Shown: piece by piece, positions 1-8,033 of the stretch
Layout of the letters: every line of letters begins with the position of its first letter
How positions within the stretch are numbered: position 1 is the stretch's first letter
Assembly (NCBI RefSeq): GCF_051967575.1
Contig: NZ_JBQCJW010000003.1
Location: 1-64,000, forward strand
Length of the DNA stretch: 64,000 nucleotides
Direction of reading: 5' to 3'
Origin: Solibacillus silvestris_B
Lineage (GTDB): Bacteria; Bacillota; Bacilli; Bacillales_A; Planococcaceae
The notes under the pieces: generated by a model
The model's input: the letters and a program-made list of their open reading frames with translations, nothing else
Told to the model about the DNA's origin: nothing
Databases searched by the model: none
Made by a program: the position numbers and the translations under genes

Positions 1-135
1 TGCCACAGGACGTGGCGTACTTAGCTTTTGTTCCTAGTCTCTCCCTCGGTGCTCCTGCCGCTACGCTTTCGTCGCAAAATAAATTTTGCTGTTCCCGCTG
101 GAGTCTCCTCCCCTCCATTCCAATCAACTCGCCTT
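1..135. repeat. Edge of a GC-rich dispersed intergenic repeat
   Basis: The first ~135 bases are much richer in GC than what follows and hold no convincing gene. They open with a short inverted repeat (GCCAC/GTGGC, positions 2-6 and 12-16). Read on the minus strand the block contains the run GGAGGAGACTCCAGCGGGAA, which I recognise from memory as typical of a dispersed intergenic repeat of Bacillaceae/Planococcaceae genomes. The element probably continues upstream of the window. The open frame across it lacks a ribosome-binding site and normal codon use. Family assignment rests on memory, not on a search. Confidence 0.5.
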
Positions 136-248
136 GGCATGAAGTTTTGTCATCCCTAACTTTTGGTAAAGAGCCAAGATCCTTGTATTTTTACATTATT
201 TTACACTATACTTTAAATAGATTGTTTTAATACATAGGAGGGATTTAT

Positions 249-647
249 ATGTCATTATTTTTTATTAAACACAAATATGGAATTCACGAAATTATGGATG
301 TAAAAAAACATAGCACAAACATCGAATTGCGCACTATATCACATGAAACTTTACATATTATTATCATTACCGACGAGAGCTACACCGTATATGATGACCG
401 TTTTGCGGGCGCATCAAAGCAGTTAACCTCCCTGGAAGCGTTTGATATTAACAGCAGCTTCCGAAATAATGACTTTGATCATATGCGCGAGCTCTTTCTC
501 AATGCATTGACAAAGCTATTTGACAAATTGGGCGAAAATGTGGGCAAACAAACAATGGTAGATTTGGACATATTGCGCCACGAAATCAGCGAGCATTATA
601 AAGGCGTTTATTTTAAAATCTTATCCGATATTCAAATGAACAATTAA
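249..647 (+). CDS. Unrecognised 132-aa protein
   Basis: A well-formed small gene: the ATG follows an AGGAGGG ribosome-binding site at about 8 bases. I do not recognise the product. No signal peptide or membrane segment is apparent. The N-terminal half looks like beta strands (residues about 22-45 alternate hydrophobic residues, for example LHIIIITDESYTVYDD), and the C-terminal half looks helical (about residues 75-130). It is probably a small cytoplasmic alpha/beta protein. It stands alone, followed by a GC-rich structured stretch and then csbD. Confidence is good that it is a gene and nil for function. Confidence 0.7.
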   Translation: MSLFFIKHKYGIHEIMDVKKHSTNIELRTISHETLHIIIITDESYTVYDDRFAGASKQLTSLEAFDINSSFRNNDFDHMRELFLNALTKLFDKLGENVGKQTMVDLDILRHEISEHYKGVYFKILSDIQMNN

Positions 648-654
648 TCGGGCT

Positions 655-730
655 GTATGGCTGCTACGGATAGGCAAAAATCCGGGGCTGCGGCAACCGC
701 CTGCAGTAGTACGAGGTGTGAAGAGCAGCA
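655..730. other. GC-rich stretch with a three-stem fold
   Basis: Between the 132-aa gene and csbD lies a stretch far richer in GC than its flanks. It can fold into an outer stem (660-665 with 724-729, GCTGCT/AGCAGC) enclosing two hairpins: 667-671 with 680-684 (CGGAT/ATCCG) and 688-694 with 699-706 (CTGCGGC, loop AACC, then GCC and GCAG around one bulged T). It lies upstream of the csbD promoter, so it would belong to the 3' UTR of the preceding gene, an independent small RNA, or a repeat. It matches no riboswitch class that I can recall. Confidence 0.35.
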
Positions 731-768
731 ATGAGCGCCAGTTGATAGAAGTTTGAATTTATTCACTT

Positions 769-793
769 GTTTAGCTTTTAGTTTTAGGGGAAA
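769..793 (+). promoter_or_regulatory. SigB-type promoter of csbD
   Basis: GTTTAG (769-774), a 13-base spacer and GGGAAA (788-793) fit the general-stress sigma factor SigB consensus (GTTTAA, 12-14 bases, GGGTAT). It lies 34 bases before the csbD start. csbD of B. subtilis is a known SigB-regulon gene, which supports the assignment. Confidence 0.6.
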
Positions 794-827
794 AGATAAC
801 TGTACAAACTTTTAGGAGGTATATGCT

Positions 828-1028
828 ATGTCAAATGCATTTTCTGATAAACTAAAAGGCGCCGGCAACAAATTAAAAGGTGAAATAAAAGAATCACTCG
901 GCAGTCGGACAGATGATCCTTTACTACAGGCTGAAGGAAAACGAGATCAGCTAAAAGGCGAAGCACAGGAAAAGATCGCGGAAGCAAAAGAAAAGATATC
1001 GAATAAAATGGACGAGTACAGGAAATAA
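828..1028 (+). CDS. csbD: CsbD family general stress protein
   Basis: A 66-residue, lysine- and glutamate-rich, probably helical protein with the CsbD pattern: an N-terminal DKLKGAGNKLKGEIKE segment, a central LLQAEGKRDQLKGEAQ segment, and a charged C-terminal helix. There is no signal peptide or membrane segment, so it should be cytoplasmic. The molecular role of the family is unknown; it accumulates in general stress. A strong AGGAGGT ribosome-binding site lies 7 bases before the ATG, a SigB-type promoter lies upstream and an intrinsic terminator follows, so this is a single-gene stress transcript. Confidence 0.9.
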   Translation: MSNAFSDKLKGAGNKLKGEIKESLGSRTDDPLLQAEGKRDQLKGEAQEKIAEAKEKISNKMDEYRK

Positions 1029-1037
1029 AAATCCGGT

Positions 1038-1073
1038 GAAACTAGCAATCATTTTTGCTAGTTTCTTTTTTTT
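1038..1073 (+). terminator. Intrinsic terminator of csbD
   Basis: An 11-bp perfect stem (GAAACTAGCAA/TTGCTAGTTTC) with a 6-base loop is followed by a T run, 10 bases after the csbD stop. Confidence 0.9.
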
Positions 1074-1247
1074 GCCAATTCACGCTATAATTTTAAACAT
1101 TAAAAAAAGCTTTTACCCTTTTTCACAGGATTTAAGGCTTAAATAAAATGAACTTTTTACATATTATAATTATCATACTTTCAAATTATAGGAAATTTGT
1201 TATACTTTAATTAAAACTCACAATAATTTTTTAAAGGGGAAGTTATA

Positions 1248-3410
1248 ATGTCACTTGATCAGTCCATACCCCTATCAAAAGATCGATTATTTATATGGTT
1301 AAAAACCTTAAGTAACCAGCTTTCGAAAGGATCTCTTATCATTGATGCCAATGATGAAAATATACCTATTCTACATGCAAATCATCATTTTTTGAAATTG
1401 ACGGCATTTGAAGACGACCAAGTAATTAATCAAAATATAAATATTTTAAATGGACATCGCACGAATGAAAAATCAATTAAAGAACTAAATTCACATTTAA
1501 AATCCGGCATTGCAAAAAAATTCACGATTTTACATTATACAAAAGAGGGTTCCGCTTTTTGGAACTCCATTACGCTTCACCCGCTTCGGTGCGAAGACAA
1601 CATTATTCAATATATTTTATTGACATGTGAAGATACGACAGAAGCAGAGTTAAATAAAATGATTTACAAATTGGAGCATGAAGTTTACGAAGCGATTGAT
1701 AATGAAGATAATTTACAATCTATTTTGAACTTAATTTCCTGGAAAATAGAGCTGTATTATATTCGTGATGTATATTGCACAATCCATTTATTCGATCAAC
1801 ATCATGAAATCAAATCATTAGGTTCGCATACACTCCCTGTCCATGTCGTTAATGAGCTTGATCTTTTTACGATTGCGCCAAATTCGTGCTTTAATCCGAT
1901 TGCCGTTTATTTAAAGGACTTCGGCACAGCCCAGCAACATGCACAGCTCTTTAAATACTGTAATCTAAACTTTATCCGGGGCTCGTGGACGAAGCCTATT
2001 TTAACGCCTCAAAATGAAGTGATCGGCATTTTAACATTATTTAACCAAGATGATGCCGACTTAAAGCAAATTGATATTAACTACTTGAACCGGTTGGCGT
2101 TGCTAATTCAGCTTGCAGTTAAATATGCCGAGCAAAAGATTGAGCTTAGCCGTCTCGCTTTTTATGACGTCGAGACAAATTTGCCGAATCTGCACTATTT
2201 TAAATCGGAATTGGCTGAATGGATCGAAGCAGGGGAATCAGGATTTGTTGCGATTATCCACCCGGCTGAATTCAACAAAGTTGTTGATTTGTACGGTCGA
2301 CAAGCAGGGGCCGAGCTATTACGTCAAATGGCGGATAGGATGCGAGAGTATTTACCGGCAGGCGATGAGCTTATTTCGCGTTTTTCGAACTCCATAATTT
2401 TGGGCAAAAAAGCAGAGGCTGATCGTTTCAAGTACCATCATAAACATGTCGAGCCACTAACACTCGTACCATTTATTATTGATGGAAAGGAAAACTACAT
2501 TACATTAAAAATCGGCTACACAACTTTTGATAAGGCGTTGACAGTCGAGCAATGCATTCATCAAACCGATATCGCCCTATCCAAAGCACGTAATTTAAGC
2601 GGTACAAGTTTTGCAATGTATGAGGAAAACAGCACGAAACAGCTCACAGAAGAAATGGAAATTTTCAACCAATTAGCCTACGCGCTTCATCATGAGGAAT
2701 TTGAAGTGTACTTGCAGCCGAAAATCAACTTTACGACGATTGAAGTGGAAGGATTTGAAGCATTATCCCGCTGGAATTCAAGCAAGCTCGGTTTTATTTC
2801 ACCTGTTAAATACATTCCGATTGCGGAACAATCAGGGAAAATTAAAGACATTGATTTATTGAACTTCAAAAAGGTATTGGTTTGGCTTCAAAACCGTATA
2901 GATGAAGGAAAAAAAATATTGCCGGTCGCACTTAATATTTCACCTGACCATTTTTACGATCCCAATTTTTTAAAAAATATTTTGGATACATTCAACAAAT
3001 TTAATGTCCCGGCAAAGTATATTAAGCTTGAAGTGACGGAAAGCATCGAATTGGTTGACTTTGCAAAGGCAAAAGAGATTTTGGCGCGACTGAAGGAGCT
3101 CGGAATTGAGTGCTCGATCGATGATTTCGGGGTAGGTTTTTCTTCATTAAGCTATTTGCCGCAGCTGCCGTTTTCTGAAATAAAAATCGACCGAAGCTTT
3201 GTCAGTTCCATGAATGAGCCCGGAATGTATGCCATCGTGCAAACAATTATCCAATTGGCGAAAAATATTAAAATGCGCCCGATTGCCGAAGGGATTGAAA
3301 CAGAGGAACAATTGATCATGCTCCAGCAACTCGGCTGTCCTGCAGGTCAAGGCTACTATTTTTACAAACCGATGGCAATTGCCGATGCAGAACAATTATT
3401 GGACACATAA
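1248..3410 (+). CDS. PAS-GAF-GGDEF(degenerate)-EAL protein
   Basis: A 720-residue cytoplasmic signalling protein, predicted to hydrolyse cyclic di-GMP. Order: PAS (about residues 25-135), GAF-like (about 140-295), GGDEF-like (about 300-460), EAL (about 465-715). The EAL domain retains its catalytic set: FEALSRW, ALNISPDHF, LEVTESIEL, IDDFGVGFSS, EIKIDRSF, AEGIETEEQ and GQGYYFYKPM. In the GGDEF domain the signature site reads RFSNSIIL instead of GGDEF, so diguanylate cyclase activity should be lost; such domains often act as GTP sensors. No membrane segment is seen, so input is probably intracellular through PAS/GAF. It has a single-gene arrangement with its own terminator. A paralogue of the same architecture lies at 27898-30084 on the other strand. 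Confidence 0.9.
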   Translation: MSLDQSIPLSKDRLFIWLKTLSNQLSKGSLIIDANDENIPILHANHHFLKLTAFEDDQVINQNINILNGHRTNEKSIKELNSHLKSGIAKKFTILHYTKEGSAFWNSITLHPLRCEDNIIQYILLTCEDTTEAELNKMIYKLEHEVYEAIDNEDNLQSILNLISWKIELYYIRDVYCTIHLFDQHHEIKSLGSHTLPVHVVNELDLFTIAPNSCFNPIAVYLKDFGTAQQHAQLFKYCNLNFIRGSWTKPILTPQNEVIGILTLFNQDDADLKQIDINYLNRLALLIQLAVKYAEQKIELSRLAFYDVETNLPNLHYFKSELAEWIEAGESGFVAIIHPAEFNKVVDLYGRQAGAELLRQMADRMREYLPAGDELISRFSNSIILGKKAEADRFKYHHKHVEPLTLVPFIIDGKENYITLKIGYTTFDKALTVEQCIHQTDIALSKARNLSGTSFAMYEENSTKQLTEEMEIFNQLAYALHHEEFEVYLQPKINFTTIEVEGFEALSRWNSSKLGFISPVKYIPIAEQSGKIKDIDLLNFKKVLVWLQNRIDEGKKILPVALNISPDHFYDPNFLKNILDTFNKFNVPAKYIKLEVTESIELVDFAKAKEILARLKELGIECSIDDFGVGFSSLSYLPQLPFSEIKIDRSFVSSMNEPGMYAIVQTIIQLAKNIKMRPIAEGIETEEQLIMLQQLGCPAGQGYYFYKPMAIADAEQLLDT

Positions 3411-3455
3411 AAAACAGCTGACGAGAAGTGATTCCTTTTTCGTCAGCTGTTTTTT
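3411..3455. terminator. Bidirectional terminator
   Basis: AAAACAGCTGACGA pairs with TCGTCAGCTGTTTT around a 15-base loop, with A and T runs on either side. It serves the convergent EAL gene (+) and the esterase-like gene (-). Confidence 0.85.
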
Positions 3456-4102
3456 TAATTTAAACTTTTCGGTAAATCGTTCGCCAAAAATGCGATTAAA
3501 TCATGTAAATTTTGCTCACTCACGCCATGACCGACCGGATAAGATTTAAACGTGACATTCGTGCCGTAGTCATTAAAGAACCGTACCGCATGCTCTGCCC
3601 ATTCAAACGGGAAATCATAATCATATTCCCCATGAGAAATAAAGATTTTTGATGCATCCATCGTCTTTTTGCTATACTCAAGTGCTGCAAACTCCGGCAA
3701 ATATCCGCTTAAGGCAGCTGTGCCGCGAATCGTATTTCCCATTACCATTGCAAGAGACTGTGCCATCGCCGCTCCTTGATTAAAGCCAACAATGTAAATT
3801 TGCTGTTCATCCAGGTCAAATTCTATTATCGCTTCATGGATAAAAGCTTCAATCCCCTTTAATACTTTATCGAATATGGCGCGCTCTGGTTTGCCCTCTT
3901 CTTCAAATGTATAAAATGCATAGCCTGGGCGGTGCTGTATTGGACCTTGCAAACTAAAAATATGGCACTGTGCCGAAAACGAATCGACGAGCTGCAATAA
4001 ATCGTTTTCATCACTGCCTAAGCCATGCAATAAAAAGATTGCAGGCTGTTTCCCCGTAGCCATCACAGGGGCTTTGTGCAAATAATTAAATGGTGTGTTC
4101 AT
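3455..4102 (-). CDS. Phospholipase/carboxylesterase-family hydrolase, nucleophile Ser replaced by Asn
   Basis: A 215-residue alpha/beta-hydrolase of the short phospholipase/carboxylesterase family. The oxyanion-hole segment LLHGLGSDENDL (residues 25-36), the acid at D161 (HGEYDYDFP) and the base H192 (PVGHGVSE) are in place. The nucleophile elbow, normally GFSQG, reads GFNQG (residues 106-110), so the catalytic serine is asparagine (codon AAT at position 108; AGT would be serine). Either this is a non-catalytic family member or there is a point change or base-call error. No signal peptide. It lies 20 bases downstream of an unknown helical protein and is probably co-transcribed with it. Confidence 0.8.
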   Translation of the reverse strand: MNTPFNYLHKAPVMATGKQPAIFLLHGLGSDENDLLQLVDSFSAQCHIFSLQGPIQHRPGYAFYTFEEEGKPERAIFDKVLKGIEAFIHEAIIEFDLDEQQIYIVGFNQGAAMAQSLAMVMGNTIRGTAALSGYLPEFAALEYSKKTMDASKIFISHGEYDYDFPFEWAEHAVRFFNDYGTNVTFKSYPVGHGVSEQNLHDLIAFLANDLPKSLN

Positions 4103-4121
4103 ATTGTTATTGTATCTCCTT

Positions 4122-4688
4122 TTAAGAAAGCGTCATTTTATTGACGATTTGGTCTGTATAGTATGCCATATAGCCATCCATCATTTTTAACGTTTCTTCG
4201 ATATCGCCTTTTGTTAAGATTGCCGCTTTTTTCGCACAGACTAATGTTAGAAAATCCACGCGCAATGCATGTTCCACCGAAGCATAAGCATAATCGTAAA
4301 TAACATCCTCATCTTCCGCTTTTAATTCTTCATATTGCTGATGAAACGCCTTCTTATAATCGTCCATTTTCTCTGCAACACTATTGCGAATCCGCATTTG
4401 CTGTGCCATTAATTCGTTTTCGATATACTTTACATCGGGCACTTCCCCAGCAGTAAATGCCGAACGAACAAGATCTGTCCATGCCATTTTGTTTTCAACG
4501 AAGTACGCCATATTCAACATTAGGCGGTCATAAAAATCAATCGTTGAAGTTGATGATTCCCGTTTATCATTAATATTCTGCTGAATTATTGCTTCGAATT
4601 TTTTTGGATCTGCCTGACTTGATAATAAATGAATTGCTTTTTCAATATATGTAGTAATGTCTTTTTGGATTTTTTCTGCTGTCATCAT
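4122..4688 (-). CDS. Unrecognised 188-aa helical protein
   Basis: An all-helical, charged, cytoplasmic protein with no motif I recognise. It starts with two consecutive ATG codons (4688 and 4685) behind an AAGGATGTGG ribosome-binding site; either could be used. Residues 90-130 (ENELMAQQMRIRNSVAEKMDD and following) look like a long amphipathic helix or coiled coil. It is followed 20 bases later by the esterase-like gene on the same strand, which suggests a two-gene unit. Function unknown. Confidence 0.7.
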   Translation of the reverse strand: MMTAEKIQKDITTYIEKAIHLLSSQADPKKFEAIIQQNINDKRESSTSTIDFYDRLMLNMAYFVENKMAWTDLVRSAFTAGEVPDVKYIENELMAQQMRIRNSVAEKMDDYKKAFHQQYEELKAEDEDVIYDYAYASVEHALRVDFLTLVCAKKAAILTKGDIEETLKMMDGYMAYYTDQIVNKMTLS

Positions 4689-4896
4689 TCGTCCACATCC
4701 TTAATCTATTGCTTCGTTTTTCATTTTCTATCGTACCATTCCTTCAAAAAAATCGCACGTTACAAATTATTTGCCCCTTGGCTTAATCATACCCATGCAC
4801 GACTTTGCGCCGGCGAAAAGAACTCCATAGCGAATCCATAGCATCCAGCGAAAGCTTTAACTTTTTCGACTGTTTGAACAATCTCTGAAAGAAGTT

Positions 4897-4930
4897 AAAA
4901 GCCACTCGCCGTAAAAGACGAGTGGCTTTT
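4897..4930 (-). terminator. Terminator of tkt
   Basis: AAAAGCCACTCG pairs with CGAGTGGCTTTT around a 10-base loop, 12 bases beyond the tkt stop; the T tract is short. Confidence 0.75.
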
Positions 4931-4941
4931 GGAGCTTCCAA

Positions 4942-6936
4942 TTATAGCGCTTTTACTTTAGCAACTACATTTTCTACTGTGAAGCCGTATTCTTTAAGCA
5001 CAATTTTTTCCGGAGCCGATGCACCAAATTGATCAATTGCCAGTACATCTCCTTCAAAGCCAACATATTTATGCCAGCCAAGTGATGCACCCATTTCAAT
5101 TGCTAAACGCTTCGTCACAGCTTTAGGTAATACAGATTCTTTGTATTCCTTCGACTGCTTTTCAAAGCGGTCCATTGATGGCATTGATACAACAGATGCG
5201 TCAATTCCTTCTGCAAGCAATGCTTTTTTCGCTTCTACTGCCAAGCCAACTTCAGAACCCGTTGCAATTAAAAGGGCATCCGGAGTTTCTTTTGATGAAG
5301 CTGAAACGACATAAGCGCCTTTTTCAACACCTTCGTATACTGTCTCTTTTGCAGCGTCTAATACCGGCAAGTTTTGACGAGATAATACTAATACAGTTGG
5401 CGTTGATTTGCTCTCTACAGCTAATTTCCATGCTGCAACAGATTCATTCGCATCAGCAGGACGGATCACTGAAAGATTCGGCATTGCACGCAACGATGCT
5501 AAATGCTCGATCGGCTCATGTGTAGGACCATCTTCGCCTACCGCAATGGAGTCATGTGTAAACACATATGTTACAGGCAAGCCCATTAATGCAGATAAAC
5601 GAATTGCCGGACGTACATAGTCAGAGAACACAAAGAAAGTACCGCCAAATACATTTAAACCGCCATGTAATGCCATACCGTTCAGCGCAGCGCCCATTGC
5701 AAATTCACGAACACCAAACCAAATATTACGGCCTTCCGGAGTTTCGGCAAAGAAATCGCCGGCGCCTTTAATTGTCGTTTTGTTTGATCCTGCCAAGTCA
5801 GCAGAACCGCCGAAGAATGATGGCATTGTTTTGGCAATTGCATTGATTGCATCACCAGATGATGAACGAGTAGCTACTGCAGTACCTGCTTCATATACAG
5901 GTAATTCAGAAGCATAGTTCTCCGGTAATTTGTTTTCCATTGCATTCACAAATTGTGCAGCCAGCTCAGGGTATTCGTTTTTATAGCTTTCGAATAATTC
6001 ATTCCATGCTGCTTCTGCCTGGACGCCCTGTACTTCGCTTGCAGCTTTAAATGTATCATACACTTCAGTTGGGACGAAGAACGGCTCATGTTCCCATGCG
6101 TATGCAGCTTTCGTTAAAGCAACTTCATCAAATCCAAGCGGTGCACCATGGCAATCTGCTTTTCCTGATTTGTTTGGAGAACCGAATCCGATGACAGTCT
6201 TCACTTCAATCACTGTTGGACCGCCAGTATTTTGTTTCGCTTTTTCGATTGCTGAATTAATTTCCACAATATCTGTACCGTCCGCAACTTTTAAATAGTT
6301 CCAGCCGTAAGATTCAAAACGTTTTTGAATGTTTTCCGAGAAGGATTTTTCCAGATCGCCATCAAGTGAAATGTCATTCGAATCGTATAACACAATCAGC
6401 TTATCCAATTTCAAGTGACCTGCAAGTGAAATCGCTTCAGCAGCAACACCTTCCATTAAATCACCGTCACCACATAGTGCGAATGTATAGTGGTCCACAA
6501 TATCTTTACCCGGCTTGTTATATGTTGCAGCCAAGTGACGTTCAGCCATAGCCATCCCTACAGACATCGCAATACCTTGCCCTAATGGACCTGTTGTTGC
6601 TTCTACACCTACTGTATGGCCGTATTCAGGATGTCCCGGAGTTTTTGAATTCCATTGACGGAAGTTTTTGATCTCTTCCATCTCTAAACCGTAGCCTCCT
6701 AAATGCAATAAGCTATATAAAAGCATGGAACCATGTCCAGCTGATAATACAAAACGGTCGCGATTATACCAATTTGGGTTTTGCGGGTTATGGCGTAATT
6801 GCTTCGTCCACAACGTATATGCCATTGGTGCGGCACCCATCGGTAAACCTGGGTGGCCGGAATTTGCTTTTTCAATTGCGTCGATTGATAATGTACGGAT
6901 TGCGTTAATTGCTAACTGATCCATCTGTTGTGTCAT
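4942..6936 (-). CDS. tkt: Transketolase
   Basis: Transketolase, a thiamine diphosphate enzyme that moves two-carbon units between sugar phosphates in the non-oxidative pentose phosphate pathway. It has 664 residues, the usual length. Visible motifs: NSGHPG (25-30), the ThDP/Mg motif GDGDLMEG (156-163) closing with YDSND (184-188), and the pyrimidine-domain segment VREFAMGAALNG. The start was placed at the internal ATG (MTQQMDQL), behind AAAGGATGT; a 12-codon longer frame lacks homology. Gene order lexA, yneA, yneB, ynzC, tkt is as in B. subtilis. Candidate promoter and a direct repeat lie upstream. Confidence 0.96.
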   Translation of the reverse strand: MTQQMDQLAINAIRTLSIDAIEKANSGHPGLPMGAAPMAYTLWTKQLRHNPQNPNWYNRDRFVLSAGHGSMLLYSLLHLGGYGLEMEEIKNFRQWNSKTPGHPEYGHTVGVEATTGPLGQGIAMSVGMAMAERHLAATYNKPGKDIVDHYTFALCGDGDLMEGVAAEAISLAGHLKLDKLIVLYDSNDISLDGDLEKSFSENIQKRFESYGWNYLKVADGTDIVEINSAIEKAKQNTGGPTVIEVKTVIGFGSPNKSGKADCHGAPLGFDEVALTKAAYAWEHEPFFVPTEVYDTFKAASEVQGVQAEAAWNELFESYKNEYPELAAQFVNAMENKLPENYASELPVYEAGTAVATRSSSGDAINAIAKTMPSFFGGSADLAGSNKTTIKGAGDFFAETPEGRNIWFGVREFAMGAALNGMALHGGLNVFGGTFFVFSDYVRPAIRLSALMGLPVTYVFTHDSIAVGEDGPTHEPIEHLASLRAMPNLSVIRPADANESVAAWKLAVESKSTPTVLVLSRQNLPVLDAAKETVYEGVEKGAYVVSASSKETPDALLIATGSEVGLAVEAKKALLAEGIDASVVSMPSMDRFEKQSKEYKESVLPKAVTKRLAIEMGASLGWHKYVGFEGDVLAIDQFGASAPEKIVLKEYGFTVENVVAKVKAL

Positions 6937-6977
6937 TATGTGACATCCTTTCCTCGTACGATATTTATACATTCTTT

Positions 6978-7006
6978 AGTTTAGACAAATTCCCGCAAGA
7001 AAACAA
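6978..7006 (-). promoter_or_regulatory. Candidate SigA promoter of tkt
   Basis: On the minus strand TTGTTT (7001-7006), a 17-base spacer and TAAACT (6978-6983) form a plausible housekeeping promoter about 40 bases before the tkt start. Confidence 0.4.
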
Positions 7007-7031
7007 TCATTTCTCAAAACGTTCATTAAAT

Positions 7032-7061
7032 TGTGTCATACTTAATAATAAATGTGTCATA
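7032..7061. repeat. 9-bp direct repeat upstream of tkt
   Basis: TGTGTCATA occurs at 7032-7040 and again at 7053-7061, with a 21-bp period (two helical turns), just upstream of the candidate tkt promoter. It could be a regulator-binding site. Confidence 0.45.
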
Positions 7062-7073
7062 TCATTAAAAATT

Positions 7074-7310
7074 TTAGTTTAAAAAGTTTTTTTGCGCTTT
7101 AATTTGTTTCAGTTTTTCAGGTGTTACATCGTTTCCTTCTTCATCCACAACTTTCACATGCTCTATCGTATCGCGCATTGTCGAACGGAATGTGTCTAAA
7201 TATTCCTTTCTTAGTGCTGTACGTTCCTTCGCTTGTTCTTCTGTCAATTTTCCTTCTTTAGCTAATTTAGAAAGCTCATTAATGCGAGCTAATTTTTCTT
7301 TTGATAACAT
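7074..7310 (-). CDS. ynzC: DUF896 protein YnzC
   Basis: A 78-residue member of the DUF896/YnzC family: a short N-terminal helical hairpin (ARINELSKLAKEGKLTEEQAKERTALRKEYL, residues about 8-38) followed by a conserved tail (DTFRSTMRDTIEHVKVVDEEGNDVTP). The family is widespread in Firmicutes and its role is unproven. It lies downstream of yneB, as in B. subtilis, but separated by an intrinsic terminator, so it may have its own promoter. Length matches the family. Confidence 0.9.
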   Translation of the reverse strand: MLSKEKLARINELSKLAKEGKLTEEQAKERTALRKEYLDTFRSTMRDTIEHVKVVDEEGNDVTPEKLKQIKAQKNFLN

Positions 7311-7350
7311 ATCGATCTCACCTTTCTTCGTACCAATAATACAAAGGTAT

Positions 7351-7390
7351 AAAAAAAAGACTTGAAGGGCAAGTGTTTACTCTTCAAGTC
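7351..7390 (-). terminator. Terminator of yneA-yneB
   Basis: GACTTGAAG (7359-7367) pairs with CTTCAAGTC (7382-7390), followed on the minus strand by eight T. The promoter-proximal arm lies inside the last codons of yneB. Confidence 0.85.
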
Positions 7391-8033
7391 GCTCCATATA
7401 TTCAATATATCTTCTATGTACAGTTGCTTTGCTGATTGGAGTGCCAAACCCGGAGATTGTAGTCGCAATTTCGGCAAAAGTCAGCCCTTTTTGGCGAAGC
7501 TGGACAATTTCTTCAACAGGCACTTCTTTTCTTTCGCGTCCTTCTATATTGCCTCGATTTTTCAAGTTATTTTGTGGCTTATACCCATTTTCGACAGCAC
7601 GGCGCATTCCCCGGCGGATTTTTGCGTTATGCATACGTCGCTGATATTCTTCAACAATGGCCAAAATTTCGAGGAGCATCGTATCCATTTCATTTAAAAC
7701 AACAGGTCCTGCATCATTTAATGTGTACACAGTCGCTTCGTACTTTTGTAGTAAGTGGAGCACCGCCATTCGTGCATTCCCGCGTCCTAAACGCGTTTCA
7801 TCCTGCACAAATAATGCTTTAATGCCAAACTCTTTCATATAATCGAGCATATCGAGCAAACCGGCACGGTCTACGTCATAGCCGCTATGCTGATCCGAGA
7901 AGATTTGAGCATCTTTATAGCCGAATGTTTTAGCATAGTTTGTCAGCTCCTCTTGCTGACGTATTAATGATGTTTCTTGCGTGTCCTTTTCAGTGCTGAC
8001 ACGACAATAAATAACTGCTTTAGTTTCTGTCAT
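7377..8033 (-). CDS. yneB: Serine recombinase YneB
   Basis: A 218-residue resolvase/invertase-family protein. The catalytic motif YCRVST gives the nucleophile Ser13 with Arg11; further family arginines sit in QDETRLGR, and an E-helix and C-terminal helix-turn-helix (QKGLTFAEIATTI...SKATVHRRY) complete the fold. In B. subtilis yneB is co-transcribed with yneA in the SOS regulon; its DNA target is not known. It overlaps yneA by 14 bases, and SOS boxes precede the pair. No transposon ends flank it, so it appears to be a resident chromosomal gene, not a mobile element. Confidence 0.92.
   Translation of the reverse strand: MTETKAVIYCRVSTEKDTQETSLIRQQEELTNYAKTFGYKDAQIFSDQHSGYDVDRAGLLDMLDYMKEFGIKALFVQDETRLGRGNARMAVLHLLQKYEATVYTLNDAGPVVLNEMDTMLLEILAIVEEYQRRMHNAKIRRGMRRAVENGYKPQNNLKNRGNIEGRERKEVPVEEIVQLRQKGLTFAEIATTISGFGTPISKATVHRRYIEYMERLEE

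Noticed and set aside
12..230. Open frame of 72 codons at the window start
   Set aside because: No ribosome-binding site, unusual composition, and it lies on a GC-rich repeat-like block.
7377..8033. Mobile element signalled by a serine recombinase
   Set aside because: YneB is a conserved chromosomal gene next to yneA and lexA; no element ends or cargo are seen.
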